A stretch of DNA of 64,000 nt from Methanoregula sp. (GCA_041645435.1 JBAZQB010000003.1:1-64000), one strand, 5' to 3'. Shown: positions 44,079-53,393, counted from the first letter of the stretch. Translations and numbers: made by a program. Notes: generated from the letters alone by a model not told the origin.

Positions 44079-44261
44079 TGGGCAGGTACTCCCGCTTAAA
44101 ATCCTGTTTTTAAAGATACGGGTTAGTGTGTTATTGATTTATCCATAAATGCTGGAAAACGCGAAGCTGGTCGCGGAGCCGGGGTGTGCAGGCACACGGT
44201 CTGCGGGGTCGCTCGGCCACCTCGTCGGGGCCTCGCTGGGCGGGTCGGTTTAAGGGGATAA
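44079..44261. other. GC-rich intergenic stretch
   Basis: A TATA-like TTTATGGATAAATC (minus strand, about 44137-44150) may serve the AlbA_2 gene. Beyond it lies very GC-rich sequence with GTGTGCAGGCACAC (a short hairpin) and other inverted repeats. I tested it by eye for a tRNA fold and found none. Confidence 0.4.
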
Positions 44262-44313
44262 GCAGTCCCTGAACCGCCGCGGGGGCGTCCCTTCGGGGGC
44301 GGCGGCGTTCATC
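44262..44313. repeat. Dispersed double-hairpin repeat, family 1, copy C (first hairpin only)
   Basis: It shares CAGTCCCTGAACCGCCGCGG with copy B and the first hairpin with all copies, but lacks the ATGGGGGC-type second hairpin. It ends 10 bp from the 3' end of the lipoprotein gene. Confidence 0.8.
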
Positions 44314-44323
44314 TATTTCATTT

Positions 44324-44932
44324 TCATGAATGTTCCGGAGGAACGACTAGCTCGATTCTTTTAACACCTTCCATTGAGACAAGAGCATCGAGATTTCTTA
44401 CGTCAATCCACACTACAACGACGTGAGATTCTGCATCTCGTATTATCACTGAGGTAGCGATGGGATCAATAAGTTGTAATGGAGCAGTCGAATTAAGATG
44501 AATAATCAGGTGGACCTGATCACCTGGCGGATTACCAGATTTATTCGATAGATTAAACTTAGTACCTGCCTGATCGGCTGGGATTAACTGGTTGGATAAG
44601 ATCATGAACTGTTTCAGTTCGTCAACAGATACTATGTTTTTTGGAAAACTCGGATCAATGATCTGGAGAAGGTTATCCGGGATTTTATTCCGGGGATATG
44701 TCAGATTTTCCCGGTACATTTTCAGCGCAAGGACTATCTCTTCGTTGGACTTGGCATTCGCATTTATTGTTCCAGCCAGGGTTTCGTTTCCCACACTCTT
44801 CCCAATCCCGAACGATTGTTGCCCCGCACACCCCGCCGTCAACAGCACCGCCACCATCACCAGCATCAGGGCAAGCGTTACACGGATGGAAGTTATGGGG
44901 CGGCCAGCAGTCAAGGAAATTACCTGAACCAA
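44324..44932 (-). CDS. Lipoprotein of unknown function
   Basis: This 202-residue protein has a long signal region with basic and hydrophobic parts and lipobox LLTAGCAGQ (Cys about 35). The mature part shows no recognised family: a helical segment NAKSNEEIVLALKMYRENLT, then beta strands (VHLIIHLNSTAPLQL, ATSVIIRDAESHVVVVWIDV). The latter half looks like a small alpha/beta domain. The gene is bracketed by repeat copies C and D in the same orientation. Confidence 0.78.
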   Translation of the reverse strand: MVQVISLTAGRPITSIRVTLALMLVMVAVLLTAGCAGQQSFGIGKSVGNETLAGTINANAKSNEEIVLALKMYRENLTYPRNKIPDNLLQIIDPSFPKNIVSVDELKQFMILSNQLIPADQAGTKFNLSNKSGNPPGDQVHLIIHLNSTAPLQLIDPIATSVIIRDAESHVVVVWIDVRNLDALVSMEGVKRIELVVPPEHS

Positions 44933-44979
44933 AAATCAGTTCCATCGGGTAAATATATTGTGAAATATTTTTGAACCCG

Positions 44980-45072
44980 GTCCCTGAACCGCCGCGGGGG
45001 CGTCCCTCCGGGGGCGGCGGCGTTCATCGCTTCCAGGGGTATGGGGGCATCAGCCCCCATCTTTATACTTCA
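44980..45072. repeat. Dispersed double-hairpin repeat, family 1, copy D (most complete)
   Basis: Both hairpins are intact: CCGCCGCGGGGGCG..CGGGGGCGGCGG, and ATGGGGGC-ATCA-GCCCCCAT with an eight-pair stem and four-base loop. The tail CATCTTTATACTTCA is shared with copy B. Confidence 0.85.
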
Positions 45073-45177
45073 TTACGGATTCCCTACGTCACACAATGCT
45101 GCAAACCCGTTTTCGTAATTGAATTGACGAAATTGTTATGATAATGGAGGTGCATCATAAAAAGAAGAGGTAAAAAT

Positions 45178-45651
45178 GTGAAAATTAGAAATCATGAACT
45201 TACTGGAACAGACATCGTTGCTTCAATTATATTTGGAGTGGCTGGCATTTCTGCTTTTATTCTAATCCTGGAACTTGCTCAATTGAAATCTATTCCTGGA
45301 ACTTTCTTCATTGATGTCACAAACGCATGCATTAACACTTCTGCATTTTTCCTAGCGGCAATTTTCGCAATATATGCTATCATTGTCACTCTTAACAAAA
45401 CATTTCCGGGTGAATTTCTATACCTAACGATAGTACCCATAGCAGCAATTATTACCGGAATATTTACAATAATATTTTCTTATTTTCCAGCAACTGCACC
45501 ATTGGCAATAGCCTTTCTTGGGGTATCGTTGGAGCTTACGATTCTGACATTATCTATAATATACTTCTTAATTAATGTCACAATTCCACTAAACAGAACC
45601 CGAAATAAACCTCTACCAATTAATCAGCCTGCAACGAATAAAAAGGAATAA
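45178..45651 (+). CDS. AT-rich membrane protein, 157 aa
   Basis: It has four membrane helices (about 15-35, 48-72, 82-105 and 112-138), a basic start (KIRNHEL) and a basic tail (NRTRNKPLPINQPATNKKE). The family is unrecognised. The start is GTG at 45178 with GAAGAGG 7 nt upstream. A/T-ending codons dominate, unlike the flanking gltX, suggesting recent acquisition. Confidence 0.72.
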   Translation: MKIRNHELTGTDIVASIIFGVAGISAFILILELAQLKSIPGTFFIDVTNACINTSAFFLAAIFAIYAIIVTLNKTFPGEFLYLTIVPIAAIITGIFTIIFSYFPATAPLAIAFLGVSLELTILTLSIIYFLINVTIPLNRTRNKPLPINQPATNKKE

Positions 45652-45780
45652 TTCTTCATTTATTTGTCAAGAACAATAAATTCTATATGCATTTTACAAT
45701 ATTTGGAATTAAAACATGAGATACTTTCAGATATTAACTAAAAAATACAAAGTTTATTGAGTTACACTTTGAGTTTCTTT

Positions 45781-45787
45781 AAAAAAA
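45781..45787 (-). terminator. Oligo-T terminator after gltX
   Basis: On the minus strand CCCTTTTTTT lies about 25 bp past the gltX stop, at the end of the long supercluster. The gap 45652-45811 is otherwise AT-rich and gene-free. Confidence 0.5.
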
Positions 45788-45811
45788 GGGAAGATTGAGA
45801 GAGAGAACAAT

Positions 45812-47506
45812 TCACTTGTGCGTAAAATACGCCACAATCCCATCATCACTAAACGCATCGATCTTCACAAACCCGACCCGCTCGAACTGGATGACCTTCC
45901 CGAGTTCTGAGCGTACAGCAGGTTCGCAGACGCCGGCAATATCCCCTTCCTGCGTGCGCAGCGTGCAGGGAACCTGGTCTGCAACAGGCAGCCACTGGAT
46001 GATCGGGGCCTTTGCCGCCCGGGCATCGGCCAGCGAATCGCCGGCATAGGTGAAATGCGGCCTGCCACGGTCGTGCTCCACCGTGACATTGAACAGGTCC
46101 TTGAGCCGGATCATGGGCCTGTCTTTTCGCTCCAGTTCCGCCGCAGGGATGGAGACGGCACCGGTGAAAACGAGCGTCCGCACCCCCCGCTTCTCATCGG
46201 CGGGGTGGAGCAGTGCATGGGTTGTCAGGTGCGGGGCGGCATGGATTACAATGCTCACGGGATCTGCAACAAAGAAATACCGGTTCGCCACCGGATCAAC
46301 GATCTTCTTGTTCTCTGAGTACAAGTTGTCCCACGAGAATGAGATATCCGTGTCCCCGATACCGATCGCAAGCATCGCATTCTTGACGGCCTCGGGGCTG
46401 ATCCCCCTGCGGGCGAGTGCCCGTAACGTGCCGAGCCGGATATCATCCCAGCCGGTATACGTCCCGTCATTGATGCCGAGCCGCATCTGGGACGTCGAGA
46501 GCACCACGCCCTCGATGCCCATCCGGCCATAGTGCCGGTACACCGGCACCTTCCAGCCGAAGTGATCGTAGATGTAGCGCTGGCGCCGGGTGTTGGCGAT
46601 ATGATCCTTGCCCCGGATCACGTGCGTGACCCCGAGCAGGTGATCATCGGCCACTACCGAGAAGTTCATCAGCGGGTAGACATGCGCTATCACCTTCGGG
46701 TGCGCCGGGGCGTCAAGGATACGGAACGCGGGGAAGTCCCGCATGGCCGGATCCGGGTGGAGCAGGTCGGTCTTGATCCTGACCGATGCCTCGCCTTCCT
46801 TGAACCCGTGGGTGAGCATCTTGTCCCAGAGCTTAAGGTTCGTCTCGACCGACTGCTCCCGGCAGGGGCAGGCGATCTTCTTGTTCTTGAGCTCCTTGAA
46901 CTGCTCGTTGTCGCAGGTGCAGACATATGCCCCGTTCCGCTCGATCAGCTGCGTGCAGAGCACATAGTACAGGTGCAGGCGATCGCTCTGCGTCACGGTG
47001 TCGGTAATACCAAGACCCAGCCACCTGAGGTCCTCAGCCACCATCTCGTACGCCTCGGGATCGACCCGCTTGGGATCGGTATCCTCGATGCGCAGGATAT
47101 AGCGCCCGCCGTACTGTTTGATGTACGCATCATTGAGCGCCGCAGCCCGGGCATGCCCGATATGGAGGGGGCCGGAAGGATTGGGGGCAAACCGCATCAC
47201 TACGCCGTTTTCAGCCCCTTCGAGATCGGGCAGCACTTTCTTGTGCTCGTGCTTCTCGGAGAGTGCCGCAAACATTTCGGGTGCACGGGTCTGGAGAGTT
47301 GTTACCCGCTCTTCAGGAGAAAGGGCGGCTACCTCCGCAATCGCTTCCTTTGCAAACGCGGATACCTCCTTGGCCCGGCTCCGCAGTTCCGGGTGTGCCC
47401 CCATCACCATACCCATGACGGCTCCTGCCTGCGGGACACCGCCATGCTTCACGGCATTCTGGAGTGCACACAAAAAGAGGAGCTCTTTTGGATCATCCCC
47501 GGGCAT
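45812..47506 (-). CDS. gltX: Glutamyl-tRNA synthetase (archaeal type)
   Basis: This 564-residue class I synthetase charges tRNA-Glu (and, in methanogens with GatDE, also mischarges tRNA-Gln). The HIGH motif is PSGPLHIGHARAA (about 109-121) and the KMSKS-equivalent is LSTSQMRLG. Cysteines CTCDNEQ..CPCREQ (about 197-216) form a zinc-binding insert. The C-terminal beta-barrel anticodon domain marks the archaeal/eukaryotic type. It is the last gene of the supercluster, 2 bp after the prenyl synthase gene. Confidence 0.97.
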   Translation of the reverse strand: MPGDDPKELLFLCALQNAVKHGGVPQAGAVMGMVMGAHPELRSRAKEVSAFAKEAIAEVAALSPEERVTTLQTRAPEMFAALSEKHEHKKVLPDLEGAENGVVMRFAPNPSGPLHIGHARAAALNDAYIKQYGGRYILRIEDTDPKRVDPEAYEMVAEDLRWLGLGITDTVTQSDRLHLYYVLCTQLIERNGAYVCTCDNEQFKELKNKKIACPCREQSVETNLKLWDKMLTHGFKEGEASVRIKTDLLHPDPAMRDFPAFRILDAPAHPKVIAHVYPLMNFSVVADDHLLGVTHVIRGKDHIANTRRQRYIYDHFGWKVPVYRHYGRMGIEGVVLSTSQMRLGINDGTYTGWDDIRLGTLRALARRGISPEAVKNAMLAIGIGDTDISFSWDNLYSENKKIVDPVANRYFFVADPVSIVIHAAPHLTTHALLHPADEKRGVRTLVFTGAVSIPAAELERKDRPMIRLKDLFNVTVEHDRGRPHFTYAGDSLADARAAKAPIIQWLPVADQVPCTLRTQEGDIAGVCEPAVRSELGKVIQFERVGFVKIDAFSDDGIVAYFTHK

Positions 47507-47508
47507 TG

Positions 47509-48474
47509 TTAATAACTCCGGGTAACAAAAAATTCGCCGATGTCCATCAGGAGCTGGCGTTCTTTTGAGGCGGGGAGCAGCGAGAGATGCTTGTTGCTGG
47601 CAACGACAAGGTCTGCTGCGATCTTCTTAACCTCGTCGATCACGCCGGCATAGGTCAGCTCTTTTATCGCTGCATCGATATCGGCTTTCGAGAGCTCGCG
47701 CCGGTATTTCTGCAGGTCGATACCCTTCTCCCGCGCCTTGATCATGATGATCGTCTGCTTGCCTTCCCGCAGGTCGGAAGCCTGGTCTTTGCCGCTCTTC
47801 TCTGAAGGCGTGAGCAGGTCAATTAAGTCATCCTGAATCTGGAACGCGATACCGGTGTTGAGCCCGAAGTTATAGAGGGCTTTTACCTGCGGGGCAGTGC
47901 CCCCGGCAAGAATGCCGCCGATACCGGCAGCGGCTGCGTACAGCACCCCGGTCTTTTTCCTCACCATCTCGATGTACTCGAACTCGCTCACGTCATTGCG
48001 GTGCTCGAACGACATATCCATGTGTTGTCCCGCACAGATATCGGCGCAGGCGCGGGCGAGCATGGTGACCGAGCGGACTTTTGCTGCATCGGTGGCCTTT
48101 GCCATGCAGATATACTCGAACGCCCGGGCATAGAGCACATCGCCGGCAAGAATACCGGTCGGCATATCCCATTTCGTGTGCACGGTCTGGACACCCCGGC
48201 GCAGGTTGTCGTCATCCATGATATCATCGTGGATGAGCGTGAACGTGTGCGTGATCTCCAGCGCGAGAGCCGCGTGCATGATATCATCGGAGCTTCCGTG
48301 ATTCACAGAATCTGCCGCCAGCATGACAACTGCGGGGCGGAGCCGTTTGCCGCCGGCAGCAAGCAGGTGGGCTGATGCCTTGTTCAGTTCACCCACCGTG
48401 TCAACAAAATACCGGTCGATCATGCGGTCAATCTGTGCTGCAACCGATTCCAGGTACGGGGATAGTTCCGACAT
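47509..48474 (-). CDS. idsA: Prenyl diphosphate synthase (farnesyl/geranylgeranyl)
   Basis: This 321-residue trans-prenyltransferase builds the C15/C20 chains of archaeal ether lipids from IPP and DMAPP. First Asp-rich motif DDIMDDDNLRRG (about 79-90), second QDDLIDLLTPSEKSGKDQ (about 213). Conserved GGKRLRP (about 42) binds IPP. The tail position fits its place after the mevalonate genes. Confidence 0.95.
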   Translation of the reverse strand: MSELSPYLESVAAQIDRMIDRYFVDTVGELNKASAHLLAAGGKRLRPAVVMLAADSVNHGSSDDIMHAALALEITHTFTLIHDDIMDDDNLRRGVQTVHTKWDMPTGILAGDVLYARAFEYICMAKATDAAKVRSVTMLARACADICAGQHMDMSFEHRNDVSEFEYIEMVRKKTGVLYAAAAGIGGILAGGTAPQVKALYNFGLNTGIAFQIQDDLIDLLTPSEKSGKDQASDLREGKQTIIMIKAREKGIDLQKYRRELSKADIDAAIKELTYAGVIDEVKKIAADLVVASNKHLSLLPASKERQLLMDIGEFFVTRSY

Positions 48475-48489
48475 GTATGATTCCTCGTT

Positions 48490-49827
48490 TTAATTGAGTT
48501 TGACCCGCTGCCCGTTCTTCAGCATGTGGACCGTGGACTGGGCCGTGTATCCCATCTCGGTGGCAAAGTCCGTGTAGCCGGCCGTCATCTTCAGGTGCCC
48601 GTGGGCAGGGATGATGTGCTGCGGCTGGAGCAGCTGGATAAACTCGTAGTGATCCTCGCGGTAGGCGTGACCGGATACGTGCAGGTCTTCAAAGATGCGT
48701 GCACCGGCATGCCGGAGGTGCTGCTCGACCATGTAGCGCTGGCCGAAGTTCATGGGGTTCGGGATTACGTTGGCCGAGAAGACGACCTTGTCGCCCTTGG
48801 CCAGCTGGTAGGGGGTATCCCCGAGCGCAACGCGGGTAAGAATGGAGCCCGGTTCGCCCTGGTGCCCGGTGACGATTGGGAGGAACTGTTCTTTTCCCAT
48901 CTTCATCATCCGGCGCATGGTCCGGTCAACGGTCCTGCGGTTCCCGAACACACTGGTGGTCTCGGGGAAGGAGCAGAGTTTCATCTGCTCTGCGGTCACG
49001 GAGTATTTCTCCATGGACCTGCCGAGCAGCACCGGCTTCCTGCCGATCTCGTGCGCACACTCCGCGATCGTTTTGACACGGGCAATGTGCGAAGAGAAGG
49101 TAGAGACGATGATGGCGCTCTTGTCATCCTCGTAACTGGTGATGACGTTCCTGACGAGATCGCGGGCGATCCGCTCGCTCGGGCACCGGCCGGGCCGGTC
49201 GATATACGTGCTCTCCACGATAAGGGCGAGCACGCCTTCCTTGCCGATCTGGCGGAAGCGGGCAAAGTCCGGCGGTTCGCCGATGACCGGTGTCCGGTCG
49301 AGCTTGAAATCACACGCATAGACGATCGCACCGTGGGGAGTGTGAAGCACCGGCGTCACGGTATCGATGATCGAGTGCTGCGTGCGGACGAACTCGAGCA
49401 CAAGGTTCGGGGAGAGCGTGTAGCGCTGGCCGGACTTGAGGGCAAAGAGCTTGTTGTTCACGCCGAACTTCTGCTCACCGGAGATCTGCTGCCGGATAAG
49501 TTCGGTGGCATACGGGGTTGCGATGATGGGTGCATTGTACCGGTGCGCCAGTTTCGGGATTGCCCCGATGTGGTCGAGGTGGCCGTGCGAGCAGACGATC
49601 GCCTTGACCGACCCTTCGATCCCGTTCATCAGGGTATCATCCGGTATCGCCTTGATCTTGATCAGGTCAAGGGAATGCATATTCTCAATTTCCGCGTCCT
49701 CGTGGATCATTATCTGGTCCAGCCTGAGGCCCATGTCAAAGATGACAATTTCCTTTCCGCAGCGGACAGCGGTCATATTCCGCCCGACCTCGTCGTATCC
49801 GCCCACTGCAATGACTTCTATATCCAT
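48490..49827 (-). CDS. RNase J-type beta-CASP ribonuclease
   Basis: This 445-residue metallo-beta-lactamase nuclease has zinc motif CSHGHLDHIGAIPKL (about 79-93), the beta-CASP insert (about 200-340) and a late His motif in HVSGHAYREDHYEF and PAHGHLK. Archaeal RNase J is a 5'-to-3' exonuclease in mRNA and rRNA turnover. It sits between idsA and idi, a position commonly seen in this supercluster in euryarchaea. Confidence 0.93.
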   Translation of the reverse strand: MDIEVIAVGGYDEVGRNMTAVRCGKEIVIFDMGLRLDQIMIHEDAEIENMHSLDLIKIKAIPDDTLMNGIEGSVKAIVCSHGHLDHIGAIPKLAHRYNAPIIATPYATELIRQQISGEQKFGVNNKLFALKSGQRYTLSPNLVLEFVRTQHSIIDTVTPVLHTPHGAIVYACDFKLDRTPVIGEPPDFARFRQIGKEGVLALIVESTYIDRPGRCPSERIARDLVRNVITSYEDDKSAIIVSTFSSHIARVKTIAECAHEIGRKPVLLGRSMEKYSVTAEQMKLCSFPETTSVFGNRRTVDRTMRRMMKMGKEQFLPIVTGHQGEPGSILTRVALGDTPYQLAKGDKVVFSANVIPNPMNFGQRYMVEQHLRHAGARIFEDLHVSGHAYREDHYEFIQLLQPQHIIPAHGHLKMTAGYTDFATEMGYTAQSTVHMLKNGQRVKLN

Positions 49828-49890
49828 TTTTTTATCTCCTTACGTTTCTGTATGTATATTCTGCCTGAAGAATTCCCCGGTTTGATTGGG

Positions 49891-50982
49891 TTATCGCTTG
49901 ATACGCGCCGGATTGTCCTTATCGATCATCTGGCGGGTCATTCCGGTAAGATACATCGGGGCCTTCCTGAGATCGGATACCCGTGCAGAGCCGGTCAAAA
50001 ACATCGTGACCATAAGCTGCTGGTGTATCACATCGATCACGTTACCGAGTGCCTCGTCGTTTTCCATTGCAGGTTTGAGCAGGGGCAGTGCCATTCCACA
50101 GAGATCTGCTCCGAGTGCAAGCGCCTTTGCGATATCAAGACCGCTCCGGATTCCCCCCGAGGCAATCACCGGGCTGCCCGTTGCGAGCACTTCTGCAAGA
50201 CTGACTACCGTGGGAATGCCCCAGCAGGAGAAGTCCTGCCCTAATGATTTCAGGGCATGGTCTTTTGCATTTTTACTCTCGTCTGCCCGGACGCTCTCGA
50301 CAGCAGCCCAGGACGTACCGCCCCAGCCACCGATATCGATCGCACTGACACCAGCACCCCAGCACTGCCGGGCCGTTGCCGCAGAGATACCGCAGCCGGT
50401 CTCTTTTACGATAACCGGGGTCTTGAATTCCCGGCAGAGTTCTTCGATTGCCGCAGAGCAGCCGATGGCGTTATGATCGCCTTCCGGCTGGATCGCTTCC
50501 TGCAGGAAATTTAAGTGGATTGCAAGGGCATCCGCCTCGATCATCGAGACGGCACGCTCTGCCCATTCGATCCCGTGGTCGCGGAGCTGGACGGCACCCA
50601 GGTTTGCAACCAGGAATGCGTGGGGCGCCTCATCCCGGACAACCGAGAACGTATCCTCGAGCCGGGGATTCTCCAGCGCCGCACGCTGGGAGCCGACACC
50701 CATGCCGGCCCCGTAGTGTTCAGCTGCCCGTGCAAGCCGGGCATTCACATCTTTTGTTCCCGGGTGACCACCGGTCATGGCCGAGATGAACAGGGGGGAT
50801 GAAAACGTGTGGTTCAGGAACCGCGTCGAGAGGCTGATCGCTCCCTTGTCACATTCCGGCAGTGCGTTGTGCACAAACCTGATGCTCCCAAACCCGGCAT
50901 CCCCGCTCTCGACTGCTTCTTCTGCACAGATGCGCAGGTGGTCAAGCTTGCGCGAGGACGTAAACCGCTTCTTGTCACTCAT
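49891..50982 (-). CDS. fni: Isopentenyl-diphosphate isomerase, type 2 (FMN)
   Basis: This 363-residue FMN- and NADPH-dependent enzyme interconverts IPP and DMAPP. TIM-barrel signatures: HLRICAEEAVESGD near the start, FISAMTGGHPGTKDVNA (about 65), GVGSQRAAL (about 98), VKETGCGIS (about 197), IDIGGWGGTSW and ASGGIRSGLDIAKALALGAD. It overlaps the isopentenyl phosphate kinase gene by 4 bp. Confidence 0.96.
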   Translation of the reverse strand: MSDKKRFTSSRKLDHLRICAEEAVESGDAGFGSIRFVHNALPECDKGAISLSTRFLNHTFSSPLFISAMTGGHPGTKDVNARLARAAEHYGAGMGVGSQRAALENPRLEDTFSVVRDEAPHAFLVANLGAVQLRDHGIEWAERAVSMIEADALAIHLNFLQEAIQPEGDHNAIGCSAAIEELCREFKTPVIVKETGCGISAATARQCWGAGVSAIDIGGWGGTSWAAVESVRADESKNAKDHALKSLGQDFSCWGIPTVVSLAEVLATGSPVIASGGIRSGLDIAKALALGADLCGMALPLLKPAMENDEALGNVIDVIHQQLMVTMFLTGSARVSDLRKAPMYLTGMTRQMIDKDNPARIKR

Positions 50983-51740
50983 GTTTTATTCCCCTTAACG
51001 GTTGTCCCGCCGTGGCCGGCTCCGGAAAGGAAGTCGGCTACCCGCGAGACATGAAAGATATCTGACCCGATTCCCGCATCGGCGAGTTCGAGCAGTTCGT
51101 TGATTTTGCCTCTCATTCCACCGGTGACATCGGTATGCATCGAGTTGCCGATGCGGAGAGTTGGCATCGTGTCCCGGGTAATTTCCGGAACAACCCGCTC
51201 TCCATCCAGCACTCCCGGTACATCGGTGGCGAGCCCCACGCGGCTGATACCTAATCCAACCGCGAGATACCGCACGAGCTGATCGCCCGAGACGATACAG
51301 GCTCCTTTTGAAAGGTCCATCACCACGTCGCCGTGGATCACAGGGACCATCCCCAGGCCCAGCATTGTTTCAAGGTGCCGGCATTCGAAGGAGACCAGCC
51401 GGCCGTTGTCCGCAATCGCGGTATGAAGCGGGTGGACCCCAATCGCGGCAACCCCCTGTTCGCGGAGGGTTGCGACAACCTCTTCGTTCAAACGGCTGAC
51501 TGCCCGGTGGGTGACATAGATCCCCTCGGTCTGCCCGGTTACGGCACCGATATCCAGGTTGTACCGCTTCGCCTCGGGATGCCCGCAGGAACCGGCACCG
51601 TGTATGACCACAATGCCACCCGTGCGTGCCCGGGCAATCGAGCCGGCAATAGATGCCAGCTGCCCGCGGTTGATTGCACAGTCTGCACTCTTATCGGTGA
51701 TTACACTTCCGCCCAGTTTTAAGATCAAGCGGTCAGACAT
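50979..51740 (-). CDS. Isopentenyl phosphate kinase
   Basis: This 253-residue amino-acid-kinase-fold enzyme phosphorylates isopentenyl phosphate to IPP, the last step of the archaeal mevalonate pathway. Opening LILKLGGSVITDK, then IVVIHGAGSCGHPEA (about 43-57, with the catalytic His), GDVVMDLSKGACIVSGDQ and DVTGGMRGKINELLELA. The start 51740 begins at MSDRLILKLGG; the long in-frame extension upstream is antisense-like and is rejected. Confidence 0.95.
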   Translation of the reverse strand: MSDRLILKLGGSVITDKSADCAINRGQLASIAGSIARARTGGIVVIHGAGSCGHPEAKRYNLDIGAVTGQTEGIYVTHRAVSRLNEEVVATLREQGVAAIGVHPLHTAIADNGRLVSFECRHLETMLGLGMVPVIHGDVVMDLSKGACIVSGDQLVRYLAVGLGISRVGLATDVPGVLDGERVVPEITRDTMPTLRIGNSMHTDVTGGMRGKINELLELADAGIGSDIFHVSRVADFLSGAGHGGTTVKGNKT

Positions 51741-52602
51741 TCTTCTCCTTGCGTGCCCCTTCCGTGTCGATACCCGTAATGATTGCCCGGGCATCGCACG
51801 CCTCAATGGCACTGGCAATCCGGTGTTTGATGGGCTTGGGGCAGAGTGCCACCATACAGCCCCCGCCACCGGCACCGGTGATCTTTGCCCCGAATGCCCC
51901 TGCCGCCCGTGCAGCAAGGACCATCTTTCCAAGCTGCGGGTGCCCGACACCCAGCACTTCGAGCAGGGCATGGTTCATGTTCATGTATTTTCCCAGTTCC
52001 TTGGGATTGTTGAGGTGGTGGATCGCGCTCAGGCTCACCCCTTCGATCGCATCGAGCACGGGATCGACAATATTGGGGTGCTTCTTTTTCAGTTCGCTCA
52101 CCTGCTCTACCATCTTTGAGGTGCTGTGGGAGACGAGCGAGTCCCCGATCACCAGGTGAATGTTCTGCGGGGGCAGTCGCCTGCGGGAACCGCCGCTGAT
52201 AAGCACAATTCCCCCGTACGCAGATACGGTTGTGTCCGTGGGGCTGGCCCGCCCTTTCTGCACGGTCTTTTCGATCTCAAAGGCCATGTCTGCGATATCT
52301 TCCCGGGTCTTGTGCAGGGAGAATTCATCGTTGATGGCCGACAGGGTGGCAACCGTGACTGCGGCGGACGATCCCAACCCGGACGAACTCGGGATCTGGG
52401 AGTTGATATAGACACTGCCCATCACGCCCATCGCCTCGAAACACCCGTCGATGTACGGCGATTTCGCCCGCTGGGGGCGCTTGGTGTTCCTCACCGTGAC
52501 AAACACCCGGGGCTTGATGGCCATGGCTATGCCGGGCTTTCCATAGACTACTGCATGCTCACCGAACAAGAATACCTTGCCCGGTGCACTCCACGTTGCC
52601 AA
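51733..52602 (-). CDS. mvk: Mevalonate kinase
   Basis: This 289-residue GHMP kinase starts with SAPGKVFLFGEHAVVYGKPG (about 4-23), has the ATP loop PSSSGLGSSAAVTVA (about 72-86) and the third GHMP motif ITGAGGGGCMVAL (about 240). It phosphorylates mevalonate as the first committed kinase step to isoprenoids. It overlaps the isopentenyl phosphate kinase start by 8 bp. Confidence 0.96.
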   Translation of the reverse strand: MATWSAPGKVFLFGEHAVVYGKPGIAMAIKPRVFVTVRNTKRPQRAKSPYIDGCFEAMGVMGSVYINSQIPSSSGLGSSAAVTVATLSAINDEFSLHKTREDIADMAFEIEKTVQKGRASPTDTTVSAYGGIVLISGGSRRRLPPQNIHLVIGDSLVSHSTSKMVEQVSELKKKHPNIVDPVLDAIEGVSLSAIHHLNNPKELGKYMNMNHALLEVLGVGHPQLGKMVLAARAAGAFGAKITGAGGGGCMVALCPKPIKHRIASAIEACDARAIITGIDTEGARKEKNV

Positions 52603-52604
52603 CT

Positions 52605-53393
52605 TTATATCACCGTAATGGCCGCGTACCCGACGACTTCGCGGGTGTCGCCTGTCACATCCCCGCTCGTCGCATACCGGATAAGCTTTGCCGATTTCGC
52701 CCCAAGCCTGCTGCAGGCGTTCACCATGGCAGTGATCGGGCCATACCCGCAGGCGGTTACGCGTCGCTCCTCGATCCGCCGGTAGAATTCCAGCGTGTCG
52801 AGAGTAGCTAAGGGTTCGATTGCATAAAGATCATCTGATTTTGCCTTCTTCTCCGGCACATAATGTGAGAAATCACTGGAAGCAACGATCCTGATATCCC
52901 GCTTTGTCAGCCGGACTGCCGCTTCTATCTTCTCTGCAAGCCGGATCGCACTTGCATAATCCTGCTGCCCCATCATGATCGGGGCAATACGGGCACGCGG
53001 GAACCGGTACTTTATCAGCGGCATCTGCACTTCTAACGAGTGCTCGTCCCGGTGAGAGAGTTCATCGGTCTCCATATCCAGCGCTTCTACAAACCCGGTG
53101 TCCGTATCAACCACACCGAGCGGAGTTTCCCAGGGAACGGCAGAAACACAGCTGATATACCCGCGATGGGAAGGGCCAATCACCACAAAAGTGCCGGAAA
53201 AATCCGGAGCAATAGAACCGAATGCATGGGCGGCTACCTGCCCTGAATAGATATATCCTGCATGGGGCGATACGATACCCAGAGGTGTTCCCTCCACCCG
53301 GGTGCCGGAGAAAAACTTCTCGAGCAGTTGCTCCAGATGGGAGGGGTCTCGCGGATAGAACATGCCGGCTACTGCGCATGTACGCATCTTCAT
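52605..53393 (-). CDS. MEMO1 family protein (AmmeMemoRadiSam protein B)
   Basis: This 262-residue protein of the extradiol dioxygenase-like MEMO family has the signature AGMFYPRDPSHLEQLLEKFF near the start, SPHAGYIYSGQVAAHAF (about 43-59) and IGPSHRGY (about 72). Conserved His residues resemble the metal site of dioxygenases; the cellular function in archaea is unknown. It lies between rpsB and the mevalonate kinase gene, a conserved position. A separate promoter lies just upstream. Confidence 0.93.
   Translation of the reverse strand: MKMRTCAVAGMFYPRDPSHLEQLLEKFFSGTRVEGTPLGIVSPHAGYIYSGQVAAHAFGSIAPDFSGTFVVIGPSHRGYISCVSAVPWETPLGVVDTDTGFVEALDMETDELSHRDEHSLEVQMPLIKYRFPRARIAPIMMGQQDYASAIRLAEKIEAAVRLTKRDIRIVASSDFSHYVPEKKAKSDDLYAIEPLATLDTLEFYRRIEERRVTACGYGPITAMVNACSRLGAKSAKLIRYATSGDVTGDTREVVGYAAITVI

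Noticed and set aside
44150..44250. Possible tRNA or structured RNA
   Set aside because: GC-rich hairpins are present, but no cloverleaf, T-loop or anticodon arm could be drawn.
51741..51971. N-terminal extension of isopentenyl phosphate kinase
   Set aside because: It overlaps the mevalonate kinase gene in another frame and does not resemble the family.
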